From an uncultured Collinsella sp. (GTDB taxonomy: Bacteria > Actinomycetota > Coriobacteriia > Coriobacteriales > Coriobacteriaceae): 9,383 bases of DNA. Positions 5,940 through 9,383 of this stretch are shown here, piece after piece; position 1 is the stretch's first letter, and every line of letters starts with the position of its first letter. The stretch is taken from positions 1 to 9,383 of the forward strand of contig CAADUS010000175.1 of NCBI GenBank assembly GCA_900752275.1. Direction: 5' to 3'. The notes under the pieces were generated by a model that was not told where the DNA came from, did not search any database, and saw only the letters and a list, made by a program, of their open reading frames with translations. The translations under genes were made by a program, and so were the position numbers.

Positions 5940-8087
5940 TTATTTGCCCTGCACCATGGTGAGCGAGATTTTCTTGCGGTCGCGATCGACCTTTTCTACC
6001 CATACCTTGACCGTGTCGCCGACGCGCACTACGTCGCTCGGGTGCTTGATAAAGCGGTTGGCCAGCTTGGAGATATGCACGAGGCCGTCCTGATGTACGC
6101 CCACGTCGACGAAGGCGCCAAAGTCCACAACGTTGCGCACCGTGCCCTTGAGCTCCATGCCCGGCTCCAGGTCGTCGATAGAAAGTGCCGAGCGGCTAAA
6201 GACCACCTCGGGCGCGTCGTCGCGCGGGTCGCGACCGGGCTTCTTGAGCTCGTTGACAATGTCGATGAGCGTGAGGGTGCCGCAGTCCAGGTCGCTTGCC
6301 AGCGTCGAGATGCTGCCCAGACGGCGCTCGATGTCGGGCACGCCGCCGCGGCTGAGCTCGCTGGCTTTAACGCCTGCGCGCTCTAGGACGGACGTGGCCA
6401 CCTCGTAGCTCTCGGGATGGACACTTGTCGCGTCGAGCGGGTTCTTGCCGCCGCTGATGCGCAGGAAGCCCGCGGCGTTGAGATATGCCTTGGGTCCCAA
6501 CTTGGGGACCTTCTTGAGCTGGCGGCGATCGGTAAAGGCGCCGTTTTCCTCGCGGTAGGCCACGATGTTCTTGGCTACGCTCGGCGTGATGCCCGATACG
6601 TATCCCAGCAGGCTCGCGCTTGCGGTGTTGACGTCGACGCCCACGCGGTTGACGACGTCCTCCACCACGTGGCCCAGGGTGCGCGAAAGCTCTGCCTGGT
6701 CAAGGTCGTGCTGGTACTGGCCCACACCGATGGACTGGGGCGGAATCTTGACGAGCTCTGCCAACGGATCCTGCAGGCGGCGGCCCAGGCTCATGGCGCC
6801 ACGCACGGTGACGTCCAGGTCGGGATACTCCTGGCTGGCGAGCTCGGAGGCGGAGTACACCGATGCGCCGGCCTCGTTGACGATGGTGTATCGTAGCCCG
6901 GGCGCCTGCTCGGCAATGAACTCCGAGACGACTTCCTCGGTCTCACGGCTGGCGGTGCCGTTGCCGATGACGATAGTGTTGACGCCGTCCTTCTTGACGA
7001 GGCGGGCGAGTTCGCGCTTGGTGCCGGCGACGTCGTGGCGCGGCTTGGTGGGATAGACCACGCCGTGGTCGAGCAGCTTGCCGGTCTCGTCCATGACGGC
7101 GATCTTGCAGCCGGTGCGATAGCCCGGATCGAGCGCGAGCACGCGGGCGCCGCGCACGGGGCGCGCCGAGAGCAGGCCCTCGAGATTCTTGGCAAAGACG
7201 TTGATGGCCTCGGTCTGGGCGCGAACGGTGAGTTTGGCGCGGGCCTCGCGCTCCAGCGAGGGGGCCATGAGGCGCTTGTAGCCGTCGGCGATGGCGGCAT
7301 CGAAGATGGGAGCAAACACGCCCTGACGGTGGGGCCAACGGCTTCCGAGGCGTGCCGTGGCGGCGGCGCCGTCGACGTTCACGCGCACGCGGAGCTTGCC
7401 CTCGCGCTCACCGCGATCGATAGCCAACACGCGGTGGTTGGGTATACGGCGCAGCGGCTCGTCATAGCTGTAGTACGGCTCGTAGGGGGTCTTCTCGGCG
7501 GGGTCGGTGGCTTCGACGACGATATCGGCGGTGTTTTGCGTAAAGGCGCGCAGGTCGGCGACGTTCTCGGGGTCCTCGGCTACCGTTTCGGCCACGATGT
7601 CGGCGGCACCGGCGAGCGCCTTTTCGGGCGTGTCGAAGCCGGCCTCATCATTGACGTATACCGCGGCGGCGTCGAGTGCGCTGCCCTTGGCGGATGCCTG
7701 CATGATGATCATGTTGGCAAGCGGCTCCAGGCCTGCCTCGCGGGCCTTCTGCGCGCGGGTCATACGCTTTTTGCGGTAGGGCTTGTAGAGGTCCTCGACA
7801 CGCTGGAGCTGCGTGGCCTCGCGAATCTGCTGCTCGAGCTCGGGCGTGAGTTTGCCCTGGGCGTCGACGAGCAGGATGACGTCCTCTTTACGCTGCTCAA
7901 GATTGCGCAGGTAGGACAGGCGCTCGTCGAGTGCGCGCAGGGCGACGTCGTCCATGCCGCCCGTGGCTTCCTTGCGGTAGCGCGAGATAAAGGGGATGGT
8001 GTTGCCCTCGTCGATGAGCTTGACGGCCGCCTCGATGTTGGCGGCCTTAAGGTTGAGCTCGCGGGCGAGCTGGGCGATAAGATCCAT
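5940..8087 (-). CDS. tex: Tex, S1-domain RNA-binding transcription accessory protein
   Basis: This 715-residue protein matches Tex along its whole length. Tex is a cytoplasmic nucleic-acid-binding factor related to eukaryotic Spt6 that associates with transcription. Regions in order: helical N-terminal part with IDEGNTIPFISRYRKEATGG (25-44) and DLYKPYRKKRMTRAQKAREAGLEPLA (99-124). Next is the YqgF/RuvC-like fold with ALDPGYRTGCKIAVMD (318-333), IGNGTASRETE (374-384) and VNEAGASVYSASELA (403-417). Then RRLQDPLAELVKIPPQSIGVGQYQHD (436-461), helix-hairpin-helix segments (about 487-545), and a C-terminal S1 domain (about 642-712, with GTVRNVVDFGAFVDVGVHQDGLVHIS). The start at 8087 has AAGGAG four bases upstream; a longer in-frame reading from 8150 adds 21 residues with no family similarity. 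Family length is about 720-780 aa, so the gene is complete. It stands alone, convergent with the transaldolase-like gene. Confidence 0.95.
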   Translation of the reverse strand: MDLIAQLARELNLKAANIEAAVKLIDEGNTIPFISRYRKEATGGMDDVALRALDERLSYLRNLEQRKEDVILLVDAQGKLTPELEQQIREATQLQRVEDLYKPYRKKRMTRAQKAREAGLEPLANMIIMQASAKGSALDAAAVYVNDEAGFDTPEKALAGAADIVAETVAEDPENVADLRAFTQNTADIVVEATDPAEKTPYEPYYSYDEPLRRIPNHRVLAIDRGEREGKLRVRVNVDGAAATARLGSRWPHRQGVFAPIFDAAIADGYKRLMAPSLEREARAKLTVRAQTEAINVFAKNLEGLLSARPVRGARVLALDPGYRTGCKIAVMDETGKLLDHGVVYPTKPRHDVAGTKRELARLVKKDGVNTIVIGNGTASRETEEVVSEFIAEQAPGLRYTIVNEAGASVYSASELASQEYPDLDVTVRGAMSLGRRLQDPLAELVKIPPQSIGVGQYQHDLDQAELSRTLGHVVEDVVNRVGVDVNTASASLLGYVSGITPSVAKNIVAYREENGAFTDRRQLKKVPKLGPKAYLNAAGFLRISGGKNPLDATSVHPESYEVATSVLERAGVKASELSRGGVPDIERRLGSISTLASDLDCGTLTLIDIVNELKKPGRDPRDDAPEVVFSRSALSIDDLEPGMELKGTVRNVVDFGAFVDVGVHQDGLVHISKLANRFIKHPSDVVRVGDTVKVWVEKVDRDRKKISLTMVQGK

Positions 8088-8091
8088 GAGA

Positions 8092-8097
8092 CTCCTT
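8092..8097 (-). promoter_or_regulatory. Ribosome binding site of tex
   Basis: The minus strand reads AAGGAG here, four bases before the ATG at 8087-8085. The spacing is slightly short but acceptable. It decides the start against the upstream in-frame candidate at 8150. Confidence 0.75.
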
Positions 8098-8145
8098 GCG
8101 GTAAAGGTGCGTTTGCAGCACAGAGCTACCAAGGATACCACCCGT

Positions 8146-8164
8146 CCCAAAAGACTGTTTTGGG
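8146..8164. promoter_or_regulatory. Perfect 7-bp inverted repeat upstream of tex, possible operator
   Basis: CCCAAAA (8146-8152) and TTTTGGG (8158-8164) flank a 5-base centre, about 60 bases upstream of the tex start. The size and symmetry suit a dimeric regulator site, but a small hairpin is also possible. It ends five bases before the large palindromic element at 8169. No reliable tex promoter hexamers were found; TATCCT on the minus strand near 8135-8140 is a weak -10 candidate. Confidence 0.35.
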
Positions 8165-8168
8165 CCGT

Positions 8169-8328
8169 GCCACGAAAATGACCTATCTACTACGTTTAAC
8201 CCGTATGGGTCGACCATCCCCCGGTTTTCCGAAAATACGCAAGCCGTCTACCTGCGGTTTTTATTTCGCGAAATTCGGTATGGTTGGGGGTAATCGGTTA
8301 AACGTAGTAGATAGGCCCATTTCGTGGC
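8169..8328. repeat. 160-bp palindromic element with 33-bp inverted arms
   Basis: Arms 8169-8201 and 8296-8328 match at 30 of 33 positions, with a perfect 20-bp inner block (CCTATCTACTACGTTTAACC on the left). The three mismatches are grouped at 8178, 8179 and 8181. The 94-base centre contains further symmetry: ATGG/CCAT around TCGA at 8205-8217 and the perfect 12-mer ATTTCGCGAAAT at 8263-8274. It holds no plausible gene. It fills most of the 368-bp gap 8088-8455 and is more AT-rich than its surroundings. It resembles a miniature inverted-repeat element or a large structured RNA; no target-site duplication or transposase was recognised. Confidence 0.85.
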
Positions 8329-8349
8329 GAACGAATCAAGCTGAGGTGC

Positions 8350-8384
8350 AAAAAGCCCCGCGGGCAGGAGGCTGCTCGTGGGGC
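8350..8384 (-). terminator. Rho-independent terminator of the oxidoreductase gene
   Basis: On the minus strand the stem reads GCCCC-A-CG-A-GCAG, loop CCTC, then CTGC-C-CG-C-GGGGC, followed by TTTTT. Eleven base pairs form around two A-C mismatches. It lies about 70 bases after the oxidoreductase stop and is correctly oriented. The 71 bases between hold a short CCGAG-GGG-CTCGG stem (8412-8424) and nothing else noted. Confidence 0.88.
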
Positions 8385-8455
8385 AAAGAAGAGGGGCTTG
8401 TTGGTGGCGGACCGAGGGGCTCGGCATGAGTTTTGCCACGGTCAGGCCTAAGGCA

Positions 8456-9383
8456 TTACAGCTCGACGAGTTGGCCGGTCTCGGCGGCCTCCTTGATGGC
8501 GTTAAGAAGCGTGAGCGTCTTAACGTTGTCGGCGGGGGTCACGACGGGCTCGACCTCGCGGCGAACGACCTTCACAAAGTGCTTGAGCTGCATCTTGTGC
8601 GGCAGTGCCGGGTCAACGGCCGGGATCTCCATCTGCAGCGGCTTGTGCCAGTTGGATGCGCCGTCGTAGGAGAACTGGTGCAGGCGGGGCAGCGAAAGGG
8701 CGCCCAAGGTTCCGCCGATAAAGTAGGCGTCGGCGTCGAAGGGGCGGTACTGCGGATCCTCGCGAGCGGTGGCCTCCCAGTTCCAGGGGCTGGCGGTGGC
8801 GTCGGAGATGGTCATGCTCGCAAGCGCGCCATCGGCAAAACGGACGTTGACCACGGCGGAGTCTTCGGTCTCAAAACCGCGGGCGGCGCTGGACTGCATG
8901 CCCTGGACGGCAACGGGCTCGCCCAACAGATAGCGGAGCAGGTCGACATCGTGCACCAGGTTGACCAGGATCGGGCCGGCACCCTTCTTGCGGCGCCACT
9001 CGACATCGAAGTACTCGTCATTCTTATAGATCATGTAGTGGAAGCTCGACACGGTGAGCTTGCCCAGCTCGCCGGACTCGATGATCTCCTTAGCCTTGTT
9101 GACGAAGGGGTTGTGGCGACGGTGCTGACCCACGAGCACGGGCACGCCGGCGGTCTCGGCCTCGGCGGCGAAGGCCTGGGCATCCTCAAGGTCGTTGGAG
9201 ATCGGCTTTTCGACCAGCGGCACGATGTTGCGCTTGATGGCCTCGCGAGCAACGCCCAGGTGCAGGTCGTTGGGGGTGGCGATGATGACGGCCTCGGGCT
9301 TGACCTCGTCCATCATCTGGGCGGGATCGGTATAGAACGGCACGCCGGCGGCCTCGGCCGTGGCGCGGGCGCCCTCAAAGGCG
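8456..9383 (-). CDS. Gfo/Idh/MocA-family NAD(P)-dependent oxidoreductase (N-terminus outside window)
   Basis: The visible 309 codons cover all but the start of a sugar- or polyol-type dehydrogenase. The reading frame is open to the window edge, so the GTG at 9343 is internal; the Rossmann GxGxxG motif lies beyond the edge. Seen in order, counted from the first full codon: AVIIATPNDLH (31-41), the family signature VEKPIS with K59, VLVGQHRRHNP (82-92), the GAGPILVNLVHDVDLLRYL segment with the catalytic-type His144, and the C-terminal beta-sheet domain. The protein would act in the cytoplasm on a carbohydrate, inositol or similar substrate. The substrate cannot be deduced, because the family is broad and no pathway genes are visible. 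The gene has its own terminator and is separated from tex, which is read in the same direction, by the palindromic element. Confidence 0.88.
   Translation of the reverse strand, partial: AFEGARATAEAAGVPFYTDPAQMMDEVKPEAVIIATPNDLHLGVAREAIKRNIVPLVEKPISNDLEDAQAFAAEAETAGVPVLVGQHRRHNPFVNKAKEIIESGELGKLTVSSFHYMIYKNDEYFDVEWRRKKGAGPILVNLVHDVDLLRYLLGEPVAVQGMQSSAARGFETEDSAVVNVRFADGALASMTISDATASPWNWEATAREDPQYRPFDADAYFIGGTLGALSLPRLHQFSYDGASNWHKPLQMEIPAVDPALPHKMQLKHFVKVVRREVEPVVTPADNVKTLTLLNAIKEAAETGQLVEL

Noticed and set aside
8238..8266. Terminator-like CGCA...TGCG stem with TTTTTATTT inside the palindrome
   Set aside because: The stem is only four base pairs with an 11-base loop; too weak to call an intrinsic terminator.
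7035..8429. Plus-strand open frame (464 codons) opposite the 5' half of tex and extending through the palindrome
   Set aside because: Tex is conserved along its whole length on the other strand. The translated product is low-complexity Gly/Ala/Val/Leu and runs through a palindrome and a terminator.
8248..8439. Possible 63-codon small gene on the minus strand in the 368-bp gap
   Set aside because: It crosses the oxidoreductase terminator and one arm of the palindrome, has no ribosome binding site, and shows no plausible protein pattern.

Overview
The window looks like chromosomal DNA of a GC-rich Gram-positive bacterium, most likely an actinobacterium of the Collinsella/Coriobacteriia type. 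This rests on the high GC at third codon positions, clear AAGGAG-type ribosome binding sites, and the gene mix. The genus is an inference and was not tested by any search. The core content is ordinary: seven protein genes, two cut by the window edges, with no prophage, CRISPR array, tRNA or rRNA seen.

Layout. (1) Bases 2-1226, plus strand: the 3' end of a KdpD-type sensor kinase followed four bases later by a KdpE-type response regulator with a GTG start, the pair that normally controls the KdpFABC potassium pump. (2) 1227-1321: a convergent gap almost filled by a 67-bp near-perfect inverted repeat. (3) 1322-3880, minus: a long RlmKL-type 23S rRNA methyltransferase. Its RlmK half is intact, but its RlmL half lacks the NPPY catalytic motif. 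(4) 3881-3955: a compact divergent promoter region. (5) 3956-4783, plus: a Cof-type HAD phosphatase. (6) 4784-4976: an AT-rich leader with clustered TGTTTA half-sites. (7) 4977-5681, plus: a transaldolase/fructose-6-phosphate aldolase family enzyme. (8) 5682-5939: a convergent gap with a long imperfect hairpin and two terminators. (9) 5940-8087, minus: the RNA-binding transcription accessory protein Tex. (10) 8088-8455: a 368-bp gap with the tex leader, a small perfect inverted repeat, a 160-bp palindromic element with 33-bp arms, and the terminator of the next gene. (11) 8456-9383, minus: a Gfo/Idh/MocA-type oxidoreductase that runs off the right edge.

The genes are mostly single transcription units in alternating directions and share no pathway. 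Only the kinase/regulator pair is an evident operon. The most interesting material is (a) the apparent loss of the RlmL active site in an otherwise complete RlmKL fusion and (b) long inverted repeats in three of the intergenic gaps, which look like dispersed palindromic elements or structured RNAs that gene calling does not explain.
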